A stretch of DNA of 64,000 bases from NCBI GenBank assembly GCA_030278955.1, contig JAOANR010000005.1, positions 7,840,394-7,904,393 of the forward strand. Direction: 5' to 3'. Position 1 is the stretch's first letter; every line of letters starts with the position of its first letter. The notes beneath the pieces are model-generated. The model searched no databases. It was not told the origin of the DNA and was given only the letters and a program-made list of their open reading frames with translations. A program made the position numbers and the translations under genes. Source of the stretch: Hygrophila difformis (taxonomy: Eukaryota > Streptophyta > Magnoliopsida > Lamiales > Acanthaceae). Shown here in pieces: positions 47,823-59,000 of the stretch.

Positions 47823-47944
47823 TGTTGAATCAATGAGCAGAAGAGAGAAAAAAAAAACAACGAACTCGAGCTAACTTTGCTTCATTGATAACTGAATGAA
47901 AATGAATGATAACTATCGAATACAAAGCTAGCTCACAAAGCTAT
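47823..47944 (-). repeat. Copia LTR c, first part
   Basis: It matches LTR a and LTR b up to ACAAAGCTAT, where the Tat element inserted. GCTAT at 47940-47944 is one copy of its target duplication. The LTR resumes at 62513. Confidence 0.95.
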
Positions 47945-48331
47945 TGTTAGCCCAAATTATAAATTAATTCATAAAAGTTAAGGCCCAATGACTAAGTGGC
48001 CCAAATTGTGTAAACATGAAATGCAATGTGAATCGAGCCCGCCAAATAGAAGTCGGTCAAGGCGGTTGAAGCTGAAGAACGTGTGCTAACCGCCTATGTG
48101 CAAGCCTCTGGCATAAATACCTGAAGGAGGATCATTTGGAGGCACCTTCAACTCTCCACAGAGAAACCGCATTTACTTTCTTTCAGTTTCTGCATTTGTC
48201 TTTCTGCAATTTTTTCTTTTCTTTACAGTCTTTGTTAATTTCTCGCAAAGTTTCCTTCTGTAATTCTGTAATCCCCTCAAGTTCATCAATCAAAAGAGGT
48301 TCTACGCCTCTCCAAATTTTTACGATCAACA
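47945..48331 (+). repeat. Tat element 5' LTR (387 bp)
   Basis: TGTTAGCCC...GATCAACA. A TATA-like CATAAATA lies at 48113-48120. The only difference I found from the right LTR is CTCCACAGAG against CTCCATAGAG. Confidence 0.95.
48113..48120 (+). promoter_or_regulatory. TATA-like box of the Tat LTR
   Basis: CATAAATA lies mid-LTR, with the matching box at 62288-62295 in the right LTR. The call is by motif and position only. Confidence 0.5.
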
Positions 48332-48334
48332 AAT

Positions 48335-48352
48335 TGGCACGCCCAGTGGGAC
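48335..48352 (+). other. Tat element primer-binding site
   Basis: TGGCACGCCCAGTGGGAC begins three bases after the LTR end. It clearly sits where a primer site belongs, but I do not assign the tRNA with confidence. It differs from the Athila and copia sites in this window. Confidence 0.75.
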
Positions 48353-48386
48353 AGAAGTTAAAGCCATATCCGCTTCAGAGAAGTGT

Positions 48387-49874
48387 ATGCGTCTAAGATC
48401 TGGACGTTTGGTGAGCGATTTAACGCAGAAATTCGAAGAAATGTCTCTGCAAGAGAAGACACCTGCTAGAACGTCGTCTGAGGATGCAGTTGAGACGACG
48501 AGTACTGCCCAGCCACAACAGGGGATAATGCAGACCCCCACATTGACGGAACAAATGCGGCTCTCGATGACCGAATCGATGGCCGAGTTCATGCCTCTAC
48601 TCACGAGGCATCTTATGGACGTTTTGCGGCCTGCTATGGCCGATCAGATTGACCGAGGCTTCAATACTCTGCGGACTCAACATGAAGCAACTGCTTCTGC
48701 AACCCCCCTTGTAAGCGGCGTTAACACGCCGATGTGTTCAGGGCCGTCAGGCGGCCAAATGCGGGCTTGGGGAGCAGCACCCATTCAGCCACCACTACCT
48801 GATGTCGGAGGCTTGCCTAGTCCGTTCGCGAATCCGTATCAGGCAGCCTACGCCTATACCCCAGCGGCTCCTATGGTGCCGAATATTGGGTATGCAGTGC
48901 CTCCAATGCCGATTTATGCGGCACCAGGGTGTTTGATGGCCACCAGTGTATCGCCAGGCTGTATAGCGGCCTCTGGGGCCACTGGTATGCCACCACGACA
49001 AGCGGCATCTAATGTGCCGAATGTTCCTGTTGCACCCTACATGGCGACACAGCCTTGGGGACAGGCACCCCAGCCTTGTGGGCAGACGCCACCGCAAGGG
49101 GGGCAGACGCCACCGCAAGGGGGGCAGACGCCACAACCAGCCGTTGTGGCTCCTCTTACAACCCCAGTGGCAATGCCACCTGCGCAGGCGCCAGTCGTGT
49201 CACCCGAATTGCTCGCAGACATGATGCAGCAACATTTCGGGATCCAACTGAGGCCGATGGAGCGGCCAACATATCGTAAGCCGTACCCTGATTGGGTTGA
49301 TAGCATGCAACCCTACCCACGAGGCTTCAAGATGCCTGAATTCTCCACGTTCTCAGGGGATGAAGGCAGGTCTACCGTGGAGCATGTGGGCAGGTTCACT
49401 GCACAGTGTGGGGAGGCAGCATCGAACGACTGGTTGAAACTGAGGCTCTTTAGCTCATCCCTCCCCTGTCCGGCTTTCGCATGGTATGCGTCTTTGCGGC
49501 CTAATTCTGTCCAGAATTGGGCTGATTTGGAGCGAGCCTTCCATGAAAGATTCTATACACCCCTTTCCCAGGTTAGTCTCGCAGATTTAACTAATGCAAG
49601 GCAATATGCCGATGAGACGGCAAGTGCCTTCATTAATAGGCTACAGCGGCTTAAGGGCCGGTGTACTATGGTAATCCCCGAGAGGGAAATAGCCAACATA
49701 ACGGTATCCAATATGTTGCCTAAACTAAAGGAACATTTAATTGTGCAGGATGCAACTGATTTAGCCCAGCTGGCCGAGAGAGCGGCCCGACTGGAAAAAT
49801 TCCTGGAGGAACAGGAAGAAAAGCGTCCTACGCGTCGAGTCCACTTCGAAGAAGTAAGGCTCAATGACGAGTAA
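48387..49874 (+). CDS. gag: Tat gag, N-terminal part (495 residues)
   Basis: ATG 48387 is the first Met after the primer site. Residues about 100-300 are Pro/Ala/Gln/Gly-rich and include a 21-base tandem repeat (QTPPQGG units, about 49081-49130). Residues about 305-480 form the retrotransposon Gag core (FKMPEFSTFSGDEGRS, LKLRLFSSSLPCPAFAWYAS, ERAFHERFY). A charged helix (RAARLEKFLEEQEEKRPTRR) ends the segment. TAA at 49872-49874 stops it, and the same frame continues at once with Gag-like sequence, so this may be a recent nonsense mutation or a recoding site. Confidence 0.85.
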   Translation: MRLRSGRLVSDLTQKFEEMSLQEKTPARTSSEDAVETTSTAQPQQGIMQTPTLTEQMRLSMTESMAEFMPLLTRHLMDVLRPAMADQIDRGFNTLRTQHEATASATPLVSGVNTPMCSGPSGGQMRAWGAAPIQPPLPDVGGLPSPFANPYQAAYAYTPAAPMVPNIGYAVPPMPIYAAPGCLMATSVSPGCIAASGATGMPPRQAASNVPNVPVAPYMATQPWGQAPQPCGQTPPQGGQTPPQGGQTPQPAVVAPLTTPVAMPPAQAPVVSPELLADMMQQHFGIQLRPMERPTYRKPYPDWVDSMQPYPRGFKMPEFSTFSGDEGRSTVEHVGRFTAQCGEAASNDWLKLRLFSSSLPCPAFAWYASLRPNSVQNWADLERAFHERFYTPLSQVSLADLTNARQYADETASAFINRLQRLKGRCTMVIPEREIANITVSNMLPKLKEHLIVQDATDLAQLAERAARLEKFLEEQEEKRPTRRVHFEEVRLNDE

Positions 49875-52442
49875 GACGAACCTGTGGAGGTGGCTGTAGC
49901 GGAGTTGGTCCAAACAGCCAAGCCACACACTTGTGCGGCCCTCAAGCCGCCGAAGCAGAAAGAGGCCAAGTACAGGCCTGAGGAAGACCTTTTTGATATG
50001 AGCAGGGCAGATCAAGTGTTTGATGCCCTACTCAAGGATGGAGTGATTAAGCTGCCTGAGGGGCAGAAGTTACCAGCGGCCGATGATATTCGAGGCCGAT
50101 CCTTCTGTAAGTGGCATAATTCTTACACTCATAGCATTACTAAGTGTAGGAGTTTTAGAAGTGCCATCCAGAATAAAATTAAAGAGGGACGATTTAAAAT
50201 TGCAGGTATGAAGGTGGATGTAGACCCGTTTCCTCAGCTTCATGTTGGTGCTTCTGGGTTCATCCCAAATCCAGAGGCTGGCGGTTCTAGTAGCCGGGCT
50301 GAGGAAGGAAGCGAATGTGTTGAGATCAATGAGCAGGATGAGGACTTGTTGTCTGACGAATCCGAGACTGAAAAAGAAAGGGAATTATACAGCAAGCAAC
50401 CTAAGTTTAAGAATATGTCCCAGGAGGAGTTCAAGAAAGTCCTCGAGGCTGAAGAGAAAGAATTCCAGAAGAAGCAGAAGCCTCCATTGAGGATTGAGAT
50501 CCCAAAGCTTGCATTGGAGATCCGTGAAAATGGGAGACATCAGCCTGTAACTCGGGACTATAGGCCGGGAGTACATGTAGTACCAACTTTGATGAGACGT
50601 CCTGAGCACCTCGCGGAGGCTGAAAGGTGGATGATGAATCGGACTGAGAGGAGATCTGCTCCGAGGGAGCCGCCATCCATGACCAGAAGCCAGTTCAGGA
50701 AGGCTCAAAGAAGGTATGCCGAGGAAATGCGGCAATGGGAGGCTCAGATTCATAAGTTGGAGGCATCTAGGCCTCGGAAGCCAATACAACCAACCTACTT
50801 CAGGTCCCAAGGGGAGACCTCTGAACGACGAAGGCATGTTCATGAGAGGTTGCAACATTCGGAAAGAAGGCATCCTTCTTGGAAGCCCAGTTCACCCGTA
50901 CCGCCTCGTAGGCCAGTTTGTGAGCGGCTTCAGCCAAGCCGAGAAACCGATAGGAGAAGGACACCTGAGGCGCCAAGGGGAACACCTCAGCTGCCATCCT
51001 CCTTCACTAGGAGACCAGTGCGGGAAAGGTTGCAATGGGCGGAACACCAGCCGCCATCACCTCAACCTAAGAACACAGATGCTAAACCCCCACAAACTAA
51101 GCCTCAGCCGCCCAATTCTCAAGACAAAGGTAAGGCAGTCGCTGAGTCAAGTAATGCGAAAAATGTGACTATGTCTTGGGCAGATAAATTCATGGAGAGA
51201 TTTGAGCGTATGGGTGAGCCAGGTACATCCAGTACGAGAGAGATGGCGATGATGAAGGTTCTTACTAGATACTTCGCTTACATAGCGGCCCACCAGGCTG
51301 GTCAGTTGGGAAGTGAACCTGATAGCTATGAGGGGTTCCTAGCTTATTGTAAGACAGTGGATGAATCTGAGCAAGCAAAGTCAAAGTCGAAAGTTGAGCC
51401 TACATGCGATGATGCTCAAGTGAGCTTCGGTGCAGTCACTCCAAAAGAAGTGGAAGCTGCTATAGAAGCCAACCAAGAGGATCCCAAGGTGGGGATTGGC
51501 GCTTTAGGTGTCATCCCTGACGATATTAGCGGATTGGGCGATATGGATCTTGACGAGGAAATTAAGCTAGACACTTTCTGGGATAACCTTGAGGAGGAGC
51601 TTAAGGAAGCAGGCTTCGAGTATGGACAGGAAAAGGATCCAGTAGACCCTGCTGTGCCTATGCAGGTCGTAGGGCTGGCGGCAGAGGAACAAGTTAGCGA
51701 TGCCGAGTCTGAGATCTGGGATGAAGAAGAGCCGTCATTTGCTAGGCTGATTGAAGAAATGGATGAGATGATAGCAGAATTATCACACCCAACCAGATGT
51801 CTCCTTGAGGAGTTGGGCGGCCAATCTGCTCAGAGGCCAACTTTTGCCCAGTTTGCTAAGCCGGAAAGGTCTCAAACAAGACAGCTGAAGCCATTGTATA
51901 TCAAGGCTCATGTGGATGGACGTCCTTTCAGTAGGGTATTCGTTGACAATGGGGCAGCGGCAAATGTGATGCCGATGTCGACTCTGAAGAAACTTGGGAA
52001 GAGCGAAAAAGATTTGATCCGTACCAGGGTGAAGATGTGTAGCTTCGTTGGAGAAGCAACCCAACCCGCAGGGTTCATAACGGCGGATGTCACTGTGGGG
52101 TCTAAGACTATCAAAGTAGCATTTTTTGTAGTGAAGTCAAAGACCTGCTACTCAGCATTGTTGGGACGAGACTGGATTCACATGGCAGAATGTGTGCCAT
52201 CCACCTTACATCAACAATTACTCATATGGGATGGCGAACACGTCGAGCTGGTGGGGGCTGATCCTCAACCCTTCAAAGGGCCAGATAGCAATAATGATGA
52301 GGCTGTCTTCTACTTAGAAGACATTCAACCTGCGTCAGCGTTGATTGGCGTTGATGTGGACCTGGAGTCCATCGACTTTACCTCAAGTGGCTTCAAGCTA
52401 CACTCAGTAGACAGCCGACAAGATGCCTCAAGTTCCTCATGA
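49875..52442 (+). CDS. Tat gag C-terminal part and protease
   Basis: In the frame of the upstream gag, a zinc-knuckle-like CKWHNSYTHSITKC lies near 50110-50150. A long charged Arg/Pro/Glu-rich region follows. The retropepsin lies near residue 687, with VDNGAAANVMP: the active-site triplet is D-N-G where DSG/DTG is usual. SALLGRDWI follows. The frame ends with a TGA that overlaps the ATG of pol (ATGA at 52439-52442), so pol lies in another frame and would need frameshifting or reinitiation. No Met start is needed if the upstream TAA is read through. Confidence 0.8.
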   Translation, partial: DEPVEVAVAELVQTAKPHTCAALKPPKQKEAKYRPEEDLFDMSRADQVFDALLKDGVIKLPEGQKLPAADDIRGRSFCKWHNSYTHSITKCRSFRSAIQNKIKEGRFKIAGMKVDVDPFPQLHVGASGFIPNPEAGGSSSRAEEGSECVEINEQDEDLLSDESETEKERELYSKQPKFKNMSQEEFKKVLEAEEKEFQKKQKPPLRIEIPKLALEIRENGRHQPVTRDYRPGVHVVPTLMRRPEHLAEAERWMMNRTERRSAPREPPSMTRSQFRKAQRRYAEEMRQWEAQIHKLEASRPRKPIQPTYFRSQGETSERRRHVHERLQHSERRHPSWKPSSPVPPRRPVCERLQPSRETDRRRTPEAPRGTPQLPSSFTRRPVRERLQWAEHQPPSPQPKNTDAKPPQTKPQPPNSQDKGKAVAESSNAKNVTMSWADKFMERFERMGEPGTSSTREMAMMKVLTRYFAYIAAHQAGQLGSEPDSYEGFLAYCKTVDESEQAKSKSKVEPTCDDAQVSFGAVTPKEVEAAIEANQEDPKVGIGALGVIPDDISGLGDMDLDEEIKLDTFWDNLEEELKEAGFEYGQEKDPVDPAVPMQVVGLAAEEQVSDAESEIWDEEEPSFARLIEEMDEMIAELSHPTRCLLEELGGQSAQRPTFAQFAKPERSQTRQLKPLYIKAHVDGRPFSRVFVDNGAAANVMPMSTLKKLGKSEKDLIRTRVKMCSFVGEATQPAGFITADVTVGSKTIKVAFFVVKSKTCYSALLGRDWIHMAECVPSTLHQQLLIWDGEHVELVGADPQPFKGPDSNNDEAVFYLEDIQPASALIGVDVDLESIDFTSSGFKLHSVDSRQDASSSS

Positions 52443-55400
52443 GCGACCAAGACATCTACAGAGACTTGTTGCGGCGGCTAGTTGATACAGAAGTAGTGAT
52501 GGGTGCCGAGGACAAGTCTAAAAATTTGATGAATAATAGGCCATCTGAGTGGCCATCACCTGTGAAGCGGTCATTGCCTAGTCCAGAGGCCAAGGAACCA
52601 CTGGTGGACATCAATCTGGGAACTGAGGTGGAGCCGAAGTTGACTAAAGTAAGTGCGTCTCTACCTGATGAGGAGCGGCACCAACTAGTGGAGCTGATTC
52701 AGAAGTATAAAGATTGTTTCGCATGGCAATACACGGACATGCCAGGGCTTTCAAGGGAACTCGTGGAACACAAGCTGCCTACTCACCCCGAGTTCAGACC
52801 TCACAAACAGCCGCCTAGACGGTTTGATCCAGACACCATCCCAAAAATAAAGGCTGAGATCGAAAAGCTTCTTAGAGCAGGTTACATTAGAACTTGTCGT
52901 TATGTAGAATGGCTTGCAAATATTGTACCTGTTGTAAAGAAGAATGGTCAATTGAGAGTCTGTATAGACTTTAGAAATTTAAACTTGGCTAAGTCCAAGG
53001 ATGAATATGTAATGCCAATGGCCGACATGCTTGTTGATGCGGCCGCTGGTCATAAATTTTTATCATTAATGGATGGTTATTCTGGATACAATCAAATCTT
53101 TATTTCTGAAAACGATGTACAAAAAACGGCGTTTCGTTGTCTAGGACCAGTTGGCATCTTCGAATGGGTAGTGATGCCATTCGGTTTAAAAAATGCCGGG
53201 GCAACCTACCAAAGGGCCATGAATATGATATTTCATGATTTAATTGGACATATACTTGAAGTATACATCGATGACATTGTGGTTAAATCATGTGAATTTG
53301 GCGAACATTTGGACCACCTTGAACAAGCTTTTGTCATAATGAGGCAACACGGTCTGAAGATTAACCCTGCTAAGTGTGCCTTTGGAGTGGCGGCTGGGAA
53401 CTTTTTAGGCTTCCTGGTACATGAGAGAGGTATTGAGGTGGACCAGAATAAAGCCAATGCAATATTGGAGGCCCGGGCACCATCAAACTTAAAGGAGCTT
53501 CAATCTTTGATGGGTAAGATCAATTTCCTAAGAAGATTCATCGCCAACGCTGCGGGAAAAATGAAAGCGTTCACCACCTTGCTCAAGGGAAGGAAGAACG
53601 AGGTATTCATTTGGACGGCTGACCATCAGGCGGCCTTTGACGAGATTAAAGAAGCTTTAGCCAACCCTCCAGTATTGATGCCGCCCAGGCCTGAGGCGCC
53701 GTTGAAGCTGTATGTATCAGCCGCCGAGGAGTCCATTGGATGTTTGCTCGCACAAGACGATGAGTATGGCAAGGAAAGAGCCATCTACTACCTTAGTAAG
53801 ACACTACAAGGTCCAGAAGTAAGGTACACAGCCCTAGAGAAGCTATGTTACGCGTTGGTGTACTCGTGCAACAAATTGGAACATTACATGTTACCGAGAA
53901 CAGTCTATGTGGTGGCTCCATTTGATTTGGTCAAGACATTATTGCAGAGGCCAGCCTTGAAAGGCCGCCAGGCCAAGTGGGCTATGAAACTTAGTCCTTT
54001 TGCTCTTGTATACGTTCCTCAGAAGGCGGTCATGGGACAGGCCTTAGCGGACTTCTTAGCTCAACATCCCTCAATGATGTTGCCCGAAGAACCCGAAGAA
54101 TCATTCATAGGATTTGAACCTTGGGAGTTAACTTTCGATGGGTCCTGCGCAAGCAGGGGCTCAGGGGCCGGTATTACAATTACTAGTCCTTGCGGGGAAC
54201 ATTGGAAGTTGGCTCGTGAGTTGGAGCCTGGTACAACCAATAATCAAGCTGAATATGAGGCTTTAATTTTCGGCCTGGAGACAGCATTGATGAAGGGTGC
54301 CAGGTCCATTGTAGTTTTTGGAGACTCACAAGTTATCTTAAAACAATTGACAGGAGAGTATGAGTGCAAAAGTCCGAGGTTGATTAAATGTTATGAAGCC
54401 GCTCTAGAGCTATTAGGTAAATTCTCGGAGGCTACTATCAGTCATGTGCCTAGAGACCAAAATAAGGAGGCCAACGAAGCGACTCAACTAGCTTCAGGCT
54501 GGCAGGTTGGTTGCCCTAGGGGGGCAACACGCATCGCTGTCATCACTAATGAGTCTGAAGGACAAGAAGAGACTCAACCTCAAAATCCAGTTGACGATTG
54601 GAGGACAGATATTATGCAATATCTTGAGAATCCGTCGTCCGGAGGAGATAGCTCTATGAAGGTAAAAGTCTTAAGGTATACGTTGATTGATGGTGAGTTG
54701 TTCCGAAGGGCGCTCGACGGTTTGTTACTTAAGTGCACCGGTCCTGAGGAAGCTAAGCTAGTGATGGGAGAGGTCCATGAAGGCATTTGTGGCTCCCATA
54801 GGGCGGGACCAAGCATGAGATGGAGTATTCACCGGTATGGGTATTTTTGGCCAACAATCATGGAGGATTGTATCACTTATGCTCGAGGGTGCGAGGCTTG
54901 CCAGAAACATGGTCCCATTCAAAGGGTGCCGGCGGAAGAATTGCGTTCAGTCGTGAAGCCTTGGCCATTCCGTGGCTGGGGGATGGACATCATTGGGAAG
55001 ATTCATCCGTCTTCATCTAAGAATCACGCGTTCATACTTGTGGCCACTGATTATTTTACCAAGTGGGTAGAGGCGTGGCCAATGAGGAAGATTGATCAAA
55101 GCGATGTTATTAAATTTGTGACTGAGTTGATACATCGATTTGGGATACCTCAAACTATCACTGCCGATCAAGGAACGGTATTCACAGGTGAGAAGTTTAT
55201 GGCTTTCGCTAAGCAATTTGGGATTCGCATATATCATTCTACTCCATACTATCCCCAAGCGAATGGTCAAGCCGAGGCTACTAACAAGATCTTGGTAAAC
55301 ATGATCAAGAAGGCAGTGGGAGACAAGCCAAGGAAGTGGCATGAGACCTTATCAGAGGTCCTGTGGGCGTATAGAAATTCTAAGTCTACCGCCACTGGAT

Positions 55401-55853
55401 TCACGCCATACTACCTGACGTATGGACATGACGCTGTCCTACCTTTAGAGATCACGGTTCCATCGCTGAGGGTGGCTCAGCAGCATCACTTAGAGTTAGC
55501 TAAGTATGAGGAGGCCATGTTGCAAGAGTTGGAGACGGCGGATGGTGACAAGCTGGTCGCTTTGGAGAACATCCGACGTCATAAAGGTAAGATCGCGAAG
55601 TATTATGACAAGAAGGTTCGAGGCAAGGTGTTCAGTGAAGGGGACCTAGTGTGGAAGGTGATTTTACCTTCAGGGGTGCGCGATAATGAAACTGGAAAGT
55701 AGTCTCCAAACTGGGAAGGACCTTTCATTGTTACTCAGAAATTGATTAATGGTGCATACAAATTGATGGATATTGATGGACAAGAGCATAAACAAAGTAT
55801 CAATGCAAAATATCTCAAAAGGTATTATCCATCAGTCTGGGAATCGGAGTAAG
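52439..55853 (+). pseudogene. pol: Tat pol: RT, RNase H, archaeal-type RNase H, integrase
   Basis: RT has CIDFRNLNLAKSKDEYVMP, LMDGYSGYNQI and the catalytic YIDD at 53263-53274. The first RNase H follows (YVSAAEESIGCLLAQD; the canonical first Asp is replaced by Ala/Ser, as is common where a second RNase H exists). The second, archaeal-type RNase H is at about 54120-54500 (LTFDGSCASRGSGAG, NNQAEYEAL, FGDSQ). Integrase has HRAGPSM...CEACQK and a D-D-E core (GMDIIGK, TADQGT, NGQAEATNK). TAG at 55700-55702 interrupts the C-terminal domain. The frame continues in phase (SPNWEGPF...) to TAA at 55851-55853. Everything else is open. Confidence 0.9.
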
Positions 55854-56005
55854 TCAAATATAAATGCATCAATTCAAAAGTGGCCGTATCGAGGGCCAAA
55901 TGTAGCAAAAAATATATACTAAGGAAAACCAAAGGGTGACTAACAAGGTCCCACCACAAGCCGGTGGGCTAGCTCATAAACGTACCAAAAGTGCGAATCC
56001 TAAAG
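55854..56005. other. Short spacer between convergent genes
   Basis: No ORF or repeat is seen. Pol (plus) and the antisense gene (minus) end on either side of it. Confidence 0.5.
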
Positions 56006-59000
56006 CTACTGAGAAGGAGGCGGCATCCTACTGCCGAGTATGCGACCTCGCATGACTGTCCAACGATCGCATGTACGCCCAAATGTGTCGGTAATACAAC
56101 GAAAAGCAGCGTCGGCAACACGAGCGCGAGCGTCTGCCCGTGGTCGAAGACCCTTCGACAACTCAGCTGATAGGTCGCGTTGGTCGGCGACTAAGCGGTC
56201 ATGAGTGGTCTGCAAGGCAGCAACCTGTGTGGACGTCTCAGTCAAGCTAGACTCGAGAGAAGTAAGCCCATCCTTGGCTTCCTGAATAGTACGTCTCCTA
56301 TCTGCAATGGAGCGTCTCTGATGTGCTATAACACGCTCTGCCTCTGCAATGAGCCGCTCTGACTCTCGGATATCGCCCTCTGCAGATGTAATGGCGCTCT
56401 CCAGCTGTGATTTTTGGTTCTCTTGAACCACACGAGCCTGAGATAACTGCTCGCGCTGGGGACGAATCGCCTCCAACTGAGAAAGAGTCTCGAGATGTCG
56501 TGACTCAAGATCGCCAATAAGGGTCAAGGCCTCGGCAGACTCATCCGCAATACTCCTGTAACTGGGGAAAGAAACAGACAGCTCAGAGATGAGATATGAA
56601 AAATCCTGGAAGTCGGCATCCTCAACAAAGGTGGGGACCGAGCTGATGGCAATGAGCAAGTCGTCGAGACTGGAGACTATCTCAGCGGTCAGAGGGCCAG
56701 TCTGGGATGTAAGAAGGCGGTCAAGTGCCTCACACATCTTAGCGACATCGCCACTGATAGGAGTGTGGGTGCTCGAAGTCATAGGGTCTGCAGAGGGAAC
56801 CTGGGGCACCTGCAAGTGAGAACATATTAACATTTGCAACATGGAGAGCTAACCATAATGAAGACAAGAAAGAACAATACCTGAGGAGTCGGGGCGTGGT
56901 CGACTAAATCAGCTGAAGGTACGACAGAGTCGATCACTGGAGGTGGCGCCTGACCAGTAGGGGCCTATGGTAGAAACAAGCGAACATTCCTTAGCATATG
57001 TTCCTCCGCAAGATGGAAGCAAACAGGGGAATGAAAATAGTATGAGGCTCGAAATACCTGAGAGGCAAGCGTGAGAGGTGGTTTAACTGCAGAAGTATGA
57101 GACGCAACCTGAGGAGAGAGCGGACAATTTCTTTGATCCGAAGGGACCTGGAAGAAGAAAGCGTGAGGATTCGTTATGCTTCTAGCAATAAGTCGAAATT
57201 AAAAGCGACATAATGAATAAATACCTGAGAGGCCCGATCAATGCTAGTGGAGATATCGTCAGTCGAAGGGAGAGATGGATCCACGTGGGCCTGAAAGTAA
57301 AAAAAAAAAAAAAAAAGAGAATGCTGCCATGAGTTATCGAGATAGGAACACACTAACAAGTACGAGGGTAAACATACCTGTGAGGGATCCGCAACCGCGG
57401 TCTCCTGGACATCAGGGTGATATCTAGGATCATCCACACCATGAGCAGAGATGTAGTCGGCACGAGCCTGCAACTCGTCTACGGTATCATGGTCACCAGT
57501 ATCAACACCCGCACCTGCGTGGTCGTCATGATCAACCTCGCTATCAATCATACTCACAAGGCCATCGTCAGGGTCCACTGAATCGGCCTCCATGTGAACG
57601 TCGGCTCCAGCATCATCGTCGCCCATTTCATCCTCCTCACTTGAATCTGCAGATTCATCTCCATCGTCATCACGATCTCCGGTGTCATCAGTGGCACCAT
57701 CGTCCACGTCCTCGTCCCGAGCTAAGGAGTTCGAACTACTACCGGTGGATGTCCCACGAGACCTATAATAAGAAACTGTAGAAGTGGATAGATGTTAGAC
57801 AAAAGAAAGAGGATTATAAGGGCACGTGTGAAAGAGATCAAAAGGTACCTCTCGGACGTTTGCGAGATGGGGGAGGCGCAGCTGAGATCTTCGGGACAAC
57901 ACTCTGAGATGCAGGAATGGGGGCTGACCATATTGCAGCTCCGCGAGCACTAGAAGCCGGATCACACGGCGGGAGAGCCGAGGGCCGAGAGGAAGACGGT
58001 CCTGCTGTGGCAGGGGCTCGCTGAGAAGACGCATCTCCAAAACGCTCTATAAGACTGGCCTCAGTCGGCAAGAGCGAGGTAATGTACGGGGTCCACCAAG
58101 CCATAAACTGAGTAGCAAGTGTCCCAGCAGGGGTGAAGGGCAGATAAGATGAAGTCGTCAGGCGACCCAACAGAGCAATAATAGCATAGAGATCCGCGTC
58201 GGTCAATCCCGAGCCTCTGGTAGCCGGCCACTGTACTCCACGTGGGAGACCAAGTCGGCATCCGAACTGTCGAGCTAGAAGATGAGGGCAATAAGGCTCA
58301 GCACTGAGCGGGTTGGACTTGTCGTGCTGCTTAAGGCCACTCAAAAGTAGATGCGGCTTCATAGCGGTGTTCCATGTGTCCTCGCCAAAATTGGCGTCTG
58401 GGGCAGAAGGCGAACATAGGAGCTCAGCTAACAGTGTACCCCGCCGGGCGTAAGGGAACAAACCAAGGGAACCAGGCTTATAACACATAAGCCAACGCAA
58501 AATCTGTAATCCGTCTCTATCTAATAGCTTGCCATCCCGAATGGCCAGAGACTGAATAGCTAAAGGAAAACACAATGGTGTTTTCGGCAGGCAATCTTTC
58601 GGATCAGGGCAAGCCACACCACGAAATAAGCGCGGGAAGTACAGCTGAATCCATAGCTGCATGAACCATAAAGGGCCTGAAGCCTGGCCGGCCGGATCTG
58701 TCCCTTGGGCGATCGAATTGGCTACCTTCGACATGCCATTGAACAAAGTAGCAAGAAGGTAGGAGCCAATCGCCAAAGTATCACGGGGGTCACTATCAAC
58801 AATGGCCAGAACATAAGGCAAAGCAGTACGTAGCACGGTGCGGGCGCTAGAGCAAACAATGAACCGGATGAACCACATCAAGAGGAATGCAACATGCTCA
58901 TTGCGTGTAGGGGGTCCATTCACTCGGTTATGATTAATGAAAGCTCCATACCTTTTGGATTCTTTGCCTGCAGGGCAGATCATGTCACCGAGATGAGAAT

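Noticed and set aside
48795..49306. Overlapping ORFs with Pro/Arg or Cys/Gly repeats on both strands within gag
   Set aside because: They are shadows of the 21-base tandem repeat and the Pro/Gln-rich Gag segment.
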